NCBI RefSeq assembly: GCF_029953305.1
Contig: NZ_JASBAN010000001.1
Coordinates: 1,853,001 to 1,917,000, forward strand
Origin: Commensalibacter nepenthis
GTDB lineage: Bacteria; Pseudomonadota; Alphaproteobacteria; Acetobacterales; Acetobacteraceae
Direction: 5' to 3'
DNA length: 64,000 nucleotides
Both the position numbers and the translations under genes were made by a program. Under the pieces are notes generated by a model, which searched no databases, was not told the origin of the DNA, and saw nothing but the letters and a program-made list of their open reading frames with translations. Shown piece after piece: positions 17,973 to 26,381 of this stretch. Position 1 is the stretch's first letter, and each line of letters starts with the position of its first letter.

Positions 17973-18853
17973 GGTCTTGTCGCAAATTTAATTATGTATT
18001 TTAGTATAATATAGAAATGGAGTGAGTATTTATATTTTAGGAACGATTTATGTCTATTGGTATCTATAGCAAGCTTATATTAAGATCTAGGGATGATTTT
18101 AAAGGTCGTCATTTTAATGGATTGATGATTATCCAAGTGGTAAACTGGTATTTACGCTATTGTCTTAGCTATCGAGACATTGAGGAATTGTTTTTAGAGC
18201 GTGGAGTAAGCGTTGATCATAGCACGTTAAATCGTTGGATATTACGCTATGCACCACTATTAGAAAAACGTTTGAGAAGCTATAGAAAACCTCATTGTGG
18301 TGAGGGTGAGGATTGATGAAACCTATATCAAAGTAAAAGGTCAGTGGAAGTATCTATATAGAGCCATTGATAAGAATGGAACTGCTATTGATTTCTTATT
18401 AACAGCTAAAAGAAATATCAAAGCAGCACAACGTTTCTTTAGAAAGGCGTTTAAAGAAGATGGTCTATTCGCACCCACTCATATTGGAACAGATAAAGCA
18501 TTACCGTTTCCAAAAACCATACAGACCATGAAGAATGAGCATATCCTTGCCAATCACTGCGTTCATGAAACAAGAAAGTCCTTACAACAGGGAATAGAAA
18601 ATGATCATTTTAGAGTAAAGAGAATTATCCCAAAGAATGGTTGCTTTCAGTTTTTTCATACCGCAAGGAAAACACTCAAAGGATATGAGGCCATTCTCTG
18701 GATTAAAAAAGGACTGGGTTTTAAAGGAAAATGGACAATCAACGAACAAATAAAACTCATTCAAAGCATATTCGGTCTAAATAATAATATACCCGTCTAA
18801 ATTAGCTAGCTTTATGGCTAATCACAGCACCATTCAATATTTGCGACAAGACC
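17973..18853 (+). mobile_element. IS6-family insertion sequence, copy 1 (inactive)
   Basis: 881-bp element with 15-bp terminal repeats GGTCTTGTCGCAAAT, close to the GG..CTGTTGCAAA ends known for IS6/IS26 relatives. It carries one transposase gene that is frameshifted here. It is nearly identical to the inverted copy at 30335-31218. The 8 bases on either side (TCTAGTTG and ATTTCAAG) do not form a direct target duplication. Its right end truncates a sugar isomerase gene. Confidence 0.92.
18050..18800 (+). pseudogene. IS6-family transposase, frameshifted
   Basis: DDE transposase disrupted by one extra G. The run GAGGGTGAGG here reads GAGGTGAGG in the intact copy, which breaks the frame near base 18303. 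The first 84 or so codons (N-terminal HTH part, MSIGIYSKLILRSRDD) and the remainder with RIDETYIKVKGQWKYLYRAID and GTDKALPFP lie in different frames. Repair would give 249 residues. The DDE triad residues are still present in the second frame. A programmed frameshift is unlikely because the sister copy is a single frame. Confidence 0.9.
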
Positions 18854-19238
18854 ATTTCAAGCCTTTTAGCGCTTTACGTAAATCTTGCTTTCGCTCTTGA
18901 GACGTCCGAGGGTCAGCTTTATCATTCAAAGGACAACAAACAATTGCTTTTGCTTTGATATTGGTTGCTACTTGTGCCAATTTGATGACTTGTTGCTCTC
19001 TTTCAGTATTCCATATATCAAAAGGATAAAGAGCATTAATGGTTAAAATACTGATATTATGTTTTTGGCATTTGGAAACGATGAACGAATGCTCTGATTT
19101 ATCGAAAATATCTATCCCTTGCAAATCATTACGCACTTCAATCGCGTCAATATTCAATGATATACATAATTTTAAATACTCATCCAATGATAGTTTAGGT
19201 GCAACAATACGATTCAAAGCAAATTTAGGAAATGTCAT
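18854..19238 (-). pseudogene. Sugar phosphate isomerase/epimerase (TIM barrel), 3' end lost at IS
   Basis: N-terminal 128 residues of a xylose-isomerase-like TIM barrel (hydroxypyruvate isomerase / IolI-type fold), beginning MTFPKFALNRIVAPKLSLDEY with INALYPFDIWNTEREQQ and IVCCPLNDKADPR. Relatives are about 260-280 residues. The reading frame runs straight into the IS end and stops about 20 bases inside it. A 21-codon fragment that matches the expected C-terminus of this family lies at 31219-31284 beside the other IS copy. Substrate unknown; almost certainly non-functional. Confidence 0.8.
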
Positions 19239-19518
19239 AAATTCACCCTTTCAAACAAGATTGTTTCGATAGAATAAAATTTTTTTATTGTTATAAAATT
19301 CACACCAGTGTGTTGTTGTATAATTAAAATATATGATTTTTTTATCAGTCAAACCTCTTTAATTAATTATATCGCTTTCACTCTAACCTTCCCCTTATCT
19401 TTTTCTCGATAAAAAGGTAGTATATCGTCCTAGCGATTTCGTCTTTCATAAAACCATTCACAATAATCATATTCTAACAAGATTTTTTCTTATACTATTT
19501 GTATCACGTTCAACATAA

Positions 19519-19911
19519 ATGATTTCAATTACAATGATTTTTCATCGCTCTATTTACAAACCCACAACGCTTCTTGTTTTATGTAGTTTATTAATCGCAT
19601 GCAGCCAGTCTCATAAAAACTTAACAACCATAGAAAAAGTGCAAAATAGCTATAATGATGCAGTCACGCTTAATCAAGATTATGTAAAAGGGAATTATGG
19701 ACAACCTGATCCAGCATCCCTGACTCGTCTGAAACGATATCGCTATGAAGCCTATCAAGCGTTAATGCAATTCAGGCAAGAATTTGATAAAAACAAACCT
19801 CTCCCCAAAGCATCTTTACAAAATGCTCAATTAAAAATTGATCAATATGTTTCTTACCTTAATACTTTGGGGGCAACATCAGCGACCAAAAATACCCTTA
19901 CTGGTTTTTAG
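19519..19911 (+). CDS. Small predicted lipoprotein, unknown function
   Basis: 130 residues (125 if the second ATG at 19534 is used). The N-terminal hydrophobic helix ends in the lipobox LLIACS, predicting a lipid-anchored Cys near residue 28. The mature part is short, charged and helical, with Tyr/Gln-rich segments such as LKRYRYEAYQALMQFRQEFDK. I recognise no domain. Its 3' end overlaps ruvX on the opposite strand by 14 bases. Confidence 0.65.
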   Translation: MISITMIFHRSIYKPTTLLVLCSLLIACSQSHKNLTTIEKVQNSYNDAVTLNQDYVKGNYGQPDPASLTRLKRYRYEAYQALMQFRQEFDKNKPLPKASLQNAQLKIDQYVSYLNTLGATSATKNTLTGF

Positions 19912-20365
19912 ACGCATCAAGGGCAGCTTGCAATGTGTAGCTTGCTGCCATTTTATCCACCACAGCATTGCGTTTTTTACGACTTAAATCTGCTTCTTCG
20001 ATTAAAAAACGATTCACCGCACTGCTGGACAATCGTTCATCCCATAAACATGCTGGCAATTGGCTCGTATTGGATACCGCTATTATCCAATCCCTCGCCG
20101 CTTGAGCGGCAGGACCAAAATCGCCATCTAAGGAAAGTGGTAACCCACAAATTAATCCTCCCACTTGCTCTTTTTGCGCCAATTCTTGTAAATATCGAGC
20201 AAAAACAGATACTTTTCCACGCTTGACCGTTGCATAAGGAGAGGCCAGCATTAATGATACATCAGATAAAGCCAATCCAATTTGTTTTGATCCTGGATCA
20301 ATACCCAATATTCGATATCCTTTGGGAAGCTGGTGTATTAATTCATAAGGGCTTGCATACAGCAT
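19898..20365 (-). CDS. ruvX: Holliday junction resolvase-like protein RuvX/YqgF
   Basis: RNase H-fold protein implicated in processing of pre-16S rRNA 5' ends. The 155-residue product has the first acidic motif LGIDPGSKQIGLALSD, the middle GLPLSLDGDFG and the late WDERLSSSAVNRFL of the family. Its length is typical (about 140-155). It is convergent with, and overlaps by 14 bases, the small lipoprotein gene. The opposite-facing quinone oxidoreductase starts 91 bases away, so the intervening DNA should hold divergent promoters. Confidence 0.93.
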   Translation of the reverse strand: MLYASPYELIHQLPKGYRILGIDPGSKQIGLALSDVSLMLASPYATVKRGKVSVFARYLQELAQKEQVGGLICGLPLSLDGDFGPAAQAARDWIIAVSNTSQLPACLWDERLSSSAVNRFLIEEADLSRKKRNAVVDKMAASYTLQAALDASKNQ

Positions 20366-20456
20366 TTTATTTACCTACGATAAAAATCTTATTCACTTCA
20401 TTCACTATTTTAAAACGCCTAAGATTTATAATATTTTCTTCAAAAGGTAAAATGAC

Positions 20457-21458
20457 ATGAACACGCAACAGATGAAAGCTATTATTGTTCAAAATCCAGG
20501 TGGTCCAGAAGAACTTACTCTCAGCACCTTACCTATTCCAACTTGTAAAGAAGGAGAAATTTTAGTTCGTGTTTTAGCAGCGGGCGTTAATCGCCCAGAC
20601 ATTATGCAACGCAAAGGATTATATTTACCCCCAGAAGGAGCCAGCCCGTTACTGGGGCTAGAAATTGCGGGTGAAGTGGTGTCTGCGCCATCAGCTTCGA
20701 TTTTTAGTCCAGGCGATCATGTTTGTGCATTAACAAATGGGGGTGGATATGCTGAATATTGCGCCGTTCCTGAACAACAATGTCTCCCATGGCCAAAAGA
20801 TTTTACAGTATATGAAGCCGCTGCCTTATCTGAGACTTTTTTTACCGTTTGGACAAATCTATTTGAAATAGGAAAATTAACCGCTGGGGAAACAGTCCTG
20901 ATTCATGGTGGAAGTGGTGGTGTTGGCACAGCAGCCATTCAACTGGCCAGTAATTTTGGAGCCACCGTTTACACCACTGTTGGCAGCCAAGAAAAAGGTG
21001 AACTATGCAAAAAATTAGGCGCTACGGATTATATTGATTATACCAAAGAGGACTTTGTCCAACGTATTCATGACTTCACCAATAAACAAGGGGTTCATAT
21101 CATTCTTGATATTATGGCCGCAGCTTATTTAAACCAAAATATCAATGTTTTAAGAGAAGATGGGCGTTTGATTATCATTTCTTTTCAAGGCGGTATCAAA
21201 GCCAATGATGTTAATTTGGCAAAAATTGTAACCAAGAGGCTAACTCTAAGTGGCAGTACCTTACGCCCACGTTCAAATGATTTCAAAGGACATATTGCCA
21301 AAGAACTTTATCATCATGTATGGCCTTTACTTTCCGCACGTAAAATATCCCCTTTAATCCATAAAATTTTTCCATTAACTGAAGTACGACAAGCTCATAA
21401 AATTATGGAAGCAGGACAACATAGTGGTAAAATGATTCTTGATTTATCCAATTTATAA
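20457..21458 (+). CDS. NAD(P)H quinone oxidoreductase, zinc-independent MDR family
   Basis: 333-residue medium-chain dehydrogenase/reductase of the zeta-crystallin/PIG3 type. It has an N-terminal GroES-like domain with AAGVNRPDIMQRKGLY, and a Rossmann fold with LIHGGSGGVGTAAIQLA near residues 145-160. Structural-zinc cysteines are absent, as in quinone reductases. It likely reduces quinones with NADPH; the physiological substrate is unknown. It ends tail to tail with the glycosylase gene, sharing the palindrome TTATAA. Confidence 0.88.
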   Translation: MNTQQMKAIIVQNPGGPEELTLSTLPIPTCKEGEILVRVLAAGVNRPDIMQRKGLYLPPEGASPLLGLEIAGEVVSAPSASIFSPGDHVCALTNGGGYAEYCAVPEQQCLPWPKDFTVYEAAALSETFFTVWTNLFEIGKLTAGETVLIHGGSGGVGTAAIQLASNFGATVYTTVGSQEKGELCKKLGATDYIDYTKEDFVQRIHDFTNKQGVHIILDIMAAAYLNQNINVLREDGRLIIISFQGGIKANDVNLAKIVTKRLTLSGSTLRPRSNDFKGHIAKELYHHVWPLLSARKISPLIHKIFPLTEVRQAHKIMEAGQHSGKMILDLSNL

Positions 21459-22118
21459 GGTCAGTGGATTTTGCTTATTTTGTGGTTTATTCTGTTCAAC
21501 GGCTCGCCATAAAAACCAAGCCCCAATAGATCGATAAGGACTCCAAGAAGAAGTTTTTTCTTTGAGTTCTTTTGGTTTGGGTTGTTCGGATAATTTTTTA
21601 CAAATCCTCCATCCTTCTCGAATACCAAAATCATGAACAGGCATTACATCCAAACGCCCCAATGTGAAAATCAATAACATTTCTACAGTCCATATCCCCA
21701 CCCCTGGCAGTTGAGTTAATAACTCTATTAATGCTTGATCTGTCATTGCCTGAGCTTGATCGTAAGAAGGGACATGCCCCTCTATGGTTGCTCTAGCTAA
21801 TTGTTGTAAAGTTGCGACTTTACGAAAAGAAAAGCCACAAGCTCGTAATTCTGTTTCTGTATAAGTTAATAATTGTTTTGCAGTTGGAAGCTGACCATTA
21901 TTTAGCAATTTTAAGCGATTTAAAATGGCTGTAACTGCCTTTGCATGAAGTTGCTGCCCAGCAATAGCTTCCAGCAATCCAAAATAAGGTTCTTGCTTGC
22001 CTTTAATCTGTAATCTGCATGTTTTTTCTTTTTGAATAACCAAAGCAAGATCTTGATCTATTGAAGATAGAAAATATGTCGCTTGTTGTATATTTTTTTG
22101 CCAATTCTCCGTAAACAT
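21453..22118 (-). CDS. DNA-3-methyladenine glycosylase II-type (HhH-GPD)
   Basis: Base-excision repair glycosylase of the AlkA type. About 221 residues, with the helix-hairpin-helix LPGVGIWTVEMLLIF followed by the catalytic Asp region MPVHDFGIREGW. It lacks the N-terminal AlkA-N domain of E. coli AlkA and is close in size to yeast Mag1-like and other short AlkA proteins. ATG 22118 is chosen because AGGA lies six bases upstream; an earlier in-frame start (22154) lacks a site. It overlaps the quinone reductase gene by 6 bases. Confidence 0.9.
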   Translation of the reverse strand: MFTENWQKNIQQATYFLSSIDQDLALVIQKEKTCRLQIKGKQEPYFGLLEAIAGQQLHAKAVTAILNRLKLLNNGQLPTAKQLLTYTETELRACGFSFRKVATLQQLARATIEGHVPSYDQAQAMTDQALIELLTQLPGVGIWTVEMLLIFTLGRLDVMPVHDFGIREGWRICKKLSEQPKPKELKEKTSSWSPYRSIGAWFLWRAVEQNKPQNKQNPLTL

Positions 22119-22217
22119 ATTTTTTCCTATTGCGTTTTTTAAAAGAAAATACAAATATCAAAAAAACATATTACACAATATTATCAAAAACAAACACAGG
22201 CGAAGATCAACAAACGA

Positions 22218-23432
22218 ATGACACAAAGCAACAGCCCTTTGAATCAAAAAGAACTCATGGCATCCTCCCATGATCGTTTTGTTGGGTCTGTTGTGCCTGC
22301 ACCTGTGAATAATGAAAAAATTCTTAGGGGTTTTCCCTTATTACGCAAAGAGCCTTACACAGAGACAAATTCTTTTGATAAAACCATAAAACAATCAAAC
22401 CAAACACAAAAGAACGGTTTCAATCAAAATACAAGACAGAATGTTACACTATCAACCAAATTACCCATTAACTATAATAAAAACTCCGCTTTGCTTTATA
22501 CAAGTAAATCGGATCAGCATTCTTTTATTTTTTACATTGCTGGATCAATTATTATTCACGGATTGCTGGTAATCAGTCTCTATCTTGCCACCTTAAAATT
22601 TCCACATCAACCTATGGGAAATAGTAGCGAAGGGCAGCCCGTTGATGTTGTTTTCACACCCACCCCAACAGGATCAAGCGGATTAACAGGTGACGGAATA
22701 AGTGGTGAAGAAGGAGAAAGCGCCCCACCACCCACGGCATTGCCAGAAGTTTCACCACCACCTGCCCCCGAACAAACCGTAACTGCACCAGAACCTCAAA
22801 CGGAAGAGCTGCCCCGAGATATTGGTGAAACACCAATGCCGATCCCACAACAGCAAAAACAAACGCCAACGAAACAACCTACTAAAAATCACCAATATAC
22901 TTATCGATATACACCGCCACGCCAACAACAACGCAGGCGACAACCTGTTCCTGAGCAGCCCAATAATCCTTTTGCGAATATGCAAACCCTTGATTTCAGT
23001 GAAAACCCAAATAAATCAAAACGTAAAGCAGCAACGCGCCGATTACCCCAAGGCTCTCGTTCAGGCATGGATATGTCCACTGGTCCTTTGGTTAAAAATG
23101 GCAAAATTAATGTTCCTTATGCTGCTAAAATCAATATAAAGGGGGTCAGTGATGATTATGGAGATGCCATTAATGCATGGATAAGACAACATTTATATTA
23201 TCCACCCGAAGCCGCCCAAAATGGTGAAGATGGCAGTGCCTCTGTTCATGTTGCTTTAAACAGAGATGGATATGTATTATCTGTCAGCTTAACCAACTCT
23301 TCAGGATCGGAGGCATTAGATTCCGCCATAACAGGAATGTTTAGGGGCGCAAAGCTTCCCAAAATCCCTCCTGATCTTCCCGATCATTTTGAGCTTGATT
23401 TAACCATTAATTACATCTTATTACGACATTAA
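22218..23432 (+). CDS. tonB: TonB-like energy transducer with long N-terminal extension
   Basis: 404 residues. About 100 polar residues come first, then a single TM segment (about 103-125, FYIAGSIIIHGLLVISLYLA), a Pro-rich periplasmic spacer (PPPTALPEVSPPPAPE, then Gln/Arg-rich) and a TonB C-terminal domain with LYYPPEAAQNGEDGSASVHVALNRDG and LPKIPPDLPD. TonB couples the ExbBD proton-motive force to OM receptors. Canonical TonB has its TM at the extreme N-terminus, so the extension, presumably cytoplasmic, is unusual. No exbB or exbD lies nearby. Confidence 0.82.
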   Translation: MTQSNSPLNQKELMASSHDRFVGSVVPAPVNNEKILRGFPLLRKEPYTETNSFDKTIKQSNQTQKNGFNQNTRQNVTLSTKLPINYNKNSALLYTSKSDQHSFIFYIAGSIIIHGLLVISLYLATLKFPHQPMGNSSEGQPVDVVFTPTPTGSSGLTGDGISGEEGESAPPPTALPEVSPPPAPEQTVTAPEPQTEELPRDIGETPMPIPQQQKQTPTKQPTKNHQYTYRYTPPRQQQRRRQPVPEQPNNPFANMQTLDFSENPNKSKRKAATRRLPQGSRSGMDMSTGPLVKNGKINVPYAAKINIKGVSDDYGDAINAWIRQHLYYPPEAAQNGEDGSASVHVALNRDGYVLSVSLTNSSGSEALDSAITGMFRGAKLPKIPPDLPDHFELDLTINYILLRH

Positions 23433-23458
23433 TTCGCACATCTAATAAGGTAAGCGGA

Positions 23459-24277
23459 TTAGTCCCATTTTGGCATAATCGGATCTAAATCGCCTTTTAA
23501 ACGAATAGGGGATATTCTTTTCGCAAGCCCTGTTCTGTCATCTGTTTCCACAATTAACCCACATAATGTGGCTACCCCTGCAGCAGGGCTTAACCGCATT
23601 CCTGGCATTTTCGTGACAAACCGATAAATTGCAGCTTCTTTTTGCATTCCAATCACACTATTATAATCGCCGCACATCCCCGCATCCGTTTGAAAAGCCG
23701 TTCCCGAAGGTAAAATACGATAATCAGCTGTAGGGATATGTGTATGTGTTCCAATCACCATTGAAACACGTCCATCAAAATAATGTGCCATCCCTGCTTT
23801 TTCACTGGTTGCCTCGGCATGAATATCAATCAAAATAGCATGCACATCAATCCCAAAGCGATATTTTGAAATAAGTTCGTCAATCATCCGAAATGGGTCG
23901 TCCAAGGGTTCCATAAATAAACGACCCATGGCATTAATCACTAAGAGCTTCTTACTATTCGGCAGCATATGGATATAATGTCCAGCCCCAGGCGTTTTGG
24001 GTGGATAATTCAAAGGGCGAATTACTTTAGGATTTTCACGAATATAAGGGATAATATCTTTGCGATCCCAGCTGTGATTACCCAGCGTAATGACATCAAC
24101 ACCTGCTTTAAATAACTCTTCTGCAATTGCGGGGGATAAACCAAAACCATGACTGGCATTCTCTGCATTCACAACCACTGCATCAATGGATAATTTACTT
24201 TTTAATGCTGGCAATTCTTGCATGACCACTTCTCTACCACTGCGACCAACAATATCCCCTAAAAAAACAATACGCAC
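23459..24277 (-). CDS. YmdB-family metallophosphoesterase
   Basis: 272-residue di-iron phosphodiesterase family (TIGR00282-like), close to B. subtilis YmdB, which acts on 2',3'-cAMP and controls sporulation and biofilm expression there. Metal motifs are FLGDIVGRSGR, NAENASHG, LGNHSWD and GTHTHIPTAD. The start is GTG 24277 with AAGGG six bases upstream. It lies 9 bases downstream of the cyclo-ligase gene on the same strand, so it is the likely last gene of the zapA-ssrS-fthC run. Confidence 0.9.
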   Translation of the reverse strand: MRIVFLGDIVGRSGREVVMQELPALKSKLSIDAVVVNAENASHGFGLSPAIAEELFKAGVDVITLGNHSWDRKDIIPYIRENPKVIRPLNYPPKTPGAGHYIHMLPNSKKLLVINAMGRLFMEPLDDPFRMIDELISKYRFGIDVHAILIDIHAEATSEKAGMAHYFDGRVSMVIGTHTHIPTADYRILPSGTAFQTDAGMCGDYNSVIGMQKEAAIYRFVTKMPGMRLSPAAGVATLCGLIVETDDRTGLAKRISPIRLKGDLDPIMPKWD

Positions 24278-24286
24278 AATAAACCC

Positions 24287-24850
24287 TTATGTATAAATAA
24301 TTTCTAATTCTGTAATGATCGCTGATAAACCAAAGTCGAATTGCTCTGTTGGCACCATTGGGACTTCTTGATATGAAAACGCAACCCCCGCAGATTTTGC
24401 ATCAGGGAAATGCTGTAACGTACGATCATAATATCCCCCACCGTAACCCAAACGGTTCCCTTTACGATCAAATCCCATTAATGGAACCAAAATAAAATCA
24501 GGCTTGATGATTTCTGTATTAGGATAGATCGTTTTATATCGCCCTTCTTGCATCAACGCCGTTGGATACCAAGAGTAAAAAGTCAACGGATTGCCTTTAA
24601 TAGGCGTTTTAGGAAGTGCTACTTGGAATCCTTGTTGATATAATTGATGCATTAATGGTCTTAAATCAGCTTCATCTTCCAAAGGCCAAAAACAAGCAAT
24701 GACATCTTCTTGGTTACAAACTGTAGGAATGAAACGGAGTATATTTTCAATAAGAGGCAATATATATTGATTGTGAGATTGCTTAAATTGGTTTCTTAAG
24801 CTTTTGAGCTGATGCCTTAATTGCTGTTTTTGTTGTAAAATATCACTCAT
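24287..24850 (-). CDS. 5-formyltetrahydrofolate cyclo-ligase
   Basis: Converts 5-formyl-THF to 5,10-methenyl-THF with ATP. The 187-residue product has the C-terminal signature PLMGFDRKGNRLGYGGGYYDRTL and the N-terminal basic helix KQQLRHQLKSLRNQF. It corresponds to YgfA in E. coli, where 6S RNA is co-transcribed immediately upstream; the same arrangement is seen here with zapA beyond. Confidence 0.93.
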   Translation of the reverse strand: MSDILQQKQQLRHQLKSLRNQFKQSHNQYILPLIENILRFIPTVCNQEDVIACFWPLEDEADLRPLMHQLYQQGFQVALPKTPIKGNPLTFYSWYPTALMQEGRYKTIYPNTEIIKPDFILVPLMGFDRKGNRLGYGGGYYDRTLQHFPDAKSAGVAFSYQEVPMVPTEQFDFGLSAIITELEIIYT

Positions 24851-24867
24851 TTACTTAACTAAATTAT

Positions 24868-25024
24868 ATGAAGCCGCCTTAGCCGTCGGTCTATCAACTC
24901 TTCCAGACCTGTCAATACAGGTGGGTGCCAGTATAACGAGACCACGGTCACGACAGCGCCAGCTCCCTAGGAAGTGATTATCGGCCCGGGAGTATGTTTT
25001 ACCTAACAAACTAGGCAGCCCCAT
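24868..25024 (-). ncRNA. ssrS: 6S RNA (probable)
   Basis: The 183-base gap between zapA and the cyclo-ligase gene is visibly richer in G+C than its surroundings and holds paired segments. On the minus strand the 5' GGCTGCCT (25020-25013) can pair with 3' AGGCGGCT (24879-24872), closing a rod of about 150 bases. Internal complementary stretches include ACCTGTATTGACAGGT. zapA-ssrS-fthC is the classical 6S location in proteobacteria. 6S RNA sequesters sigma-70 RNA polymerase. The exact ends are estimated. Confidence 0.75.
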
Positions 25025-25033
25025 AAATGGACT

Positions 25034-25375
25034 TTATGATAAATTTAATTTCTCTGCAATAGATTCGGCTCGTTCGGCAAAATCATCAAGTTTTTTTCTT
25101 AATTCTTGGTTTTCTTTTTGCAATTGCTTCAATTTTTGCTTGTCTAATTGCTTTTCTAAACTGGCAATATATTTTTCCATTTCATAGAGCTTGTCCGCCA
25201 TTAATAAACTCGACAAGGCAAGAATTCTGCCCTCGCCGCTTTGACCGCCAATTTGGCGGATAAGATCAATATGTTGCTCTACGACTTTTGCCATTGCTTG
25301 CAAATGTGGCTCTTCACCATCGTTACATCCAACAGTATATCCATATCCATTAATTGTGATTGTTACTTGCGCCAT
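25034..25375 (-). CDS. zapA: Cell division protein ZapA
   Basis: Z-ring-associated protein that crosslinks FtsZ filaments. The 113-residue product has the N-terminal ZapA core (VTITINGYGYTVGCNDGEE; RILALSSLLMADKLYEME) and a C-terminal coiled coil rich in Lys/Gln/Glu. A coiled-coil gene precedes it by 3 bases and the 6S RNA follows. The operon position supports the call. Confidence 0.92.
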   Translation of the reverse strand: MAQVTITINGYGYTVGCNDGEEPHLQAMAKVVEQHIDLIRQIGGQSGEGRILALSSLLMADKLYEMEKYIASLEKQLDKQKLKQLQKENQELRKKLDDFAERAESIAEKLNLS

Positions 25376-25378
25376 TTA

Positions 25379-25660
25379 TTATTCTCTGAGTCCGTCTATT
25401 TGTTCTGCTGCTTCTAGTTGTTCCAGTATCTCTTGCATATGGGTGATTAAATTATCTAAATTTGCAAGAACAACTTCTTTTCTCTCTAGATCTTCTTGTA
25501 CCTGTAGATTGGCACGATTGCTCTGGTCTGCAAGAAAATTTTCAAGAGATGTAAGGGCATTGTCCAAACGTTGTTCAGAAGAGGAAGGCACAATTGGTTG
25601 AGGTGATATTTGTAAATTTTCATCTTGAACATTGATATCTATCGTGTCTGATTCTACCAC
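25379..25660 (-). CDS. Small coiled-coil protein upstream of zapA (DUF4164-like)
   Basis: 93 acidic residues, predicted mostly helical, with a coiled coil from about residue 30 (RLDNALTSLENFLADQ, LERKEVVLANLDNLITHMQ). It starts at GTG 25660 with a very good AGGGGG site eight bases upstream, which argues that the gene is real. It ends 3 bases before zapA. Alphaproteobacteria often carry a DUF4164-type coiled-coil gene in this position; a division-related role is an inference from location. Confidence 0.75.
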   Translation of the reverse strand: MVESDTIDINVQDENLQISPQPIVPSSSEQRLDNALTSLENFLADQSNRANLQVQEDLERKEVVLANLDNLITHMQEILEQLEAAEQIDGLRE

Positions 25661-25791
25661 TTCTTTTGCCCCCTGTTTATTATAGCAAACAAATAACTTT
25701 ACTATTCATCAAAGGTTCTTTATCTAAAGTTTCATTACAATACAAGCTAATCTGTGATATACAGAAAAACCCTTAAAAACTGTTTGTAATA

Positions 25792-26277
25792 ATGATAGAA
25801 AACCCTTATATTTTTTTGCACAAAAAAACATTCACAACAGCATTAAACCAATATTTAACACAAGTTAAAACGCCTTGCTTTGTTGTCAACCATCTTGCAC
25901 ATATCTACTTTATTGCAGAAATTGCCAAAAAAACAAGTATAAATGCACGAAATACTTTTGAAAATGATCCTGTTTTTAGTATCATATCCCCACCAAATGC
26001 AGTAACTTATCTGGGGGTACGTTGGTGGCTTGCATTTATCAGTCAAGCGTTAATGATCTTGCCTCAACAGAAATTTATTAATATTTTAGACTGTTACGAT
26101 CACGCTGGATTGGCAATGGCTGCAATCAGAGAAGGACAACAATATATTTTGTTCGAATCGACCTCTCCATATTTTATAACTTTAAATAACCGTGCTCAAA
26201 ATTCAAATACGCAAATCATCAGCACCAAACCAAATCCATTTGATTTACTGAATTTACGTTTTAAAAAGCATAACTGA
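25792..26277 (+). CDS. Conserved hypothetical protein
   Basis: 161 residues with no signal peptide or clear TM. A globular composition with Trp/Tyr (LGVRWWLAFISQALMILP, ILDCYDHAGLAMAAIREGQQYILFE) suggests a soluble folded protein. I recognise no catalytic motif. No strong ribosome site precedes ATG 25792. It lies divergent from the zapA run and upstream of the aldolase on the same strand. Confidence 0.6.
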   Translation: MIENPYIFLHKKTFTTALNQYLTQVKTPCFVVNHLAHIYFIAEIAKKTSINARNTFENDPVFSIISPPNAVTYLGVRWWLAFISQALMILPQQKFINILDCYDHAGLAMAAIREGQQYILFESTSPYFITLNNRAQNSNTQIISTKPNPFDLLNLRFKKHN

Positions 26278-26381
26278 CGAGCTTACGTAATATCTATTGC
26301 TCACTATAATATGAATAGCATTATTTAGTGATCTATACTAGATTCCTAGCTATAAAATCAACATATATAGGTAAATTAAGC

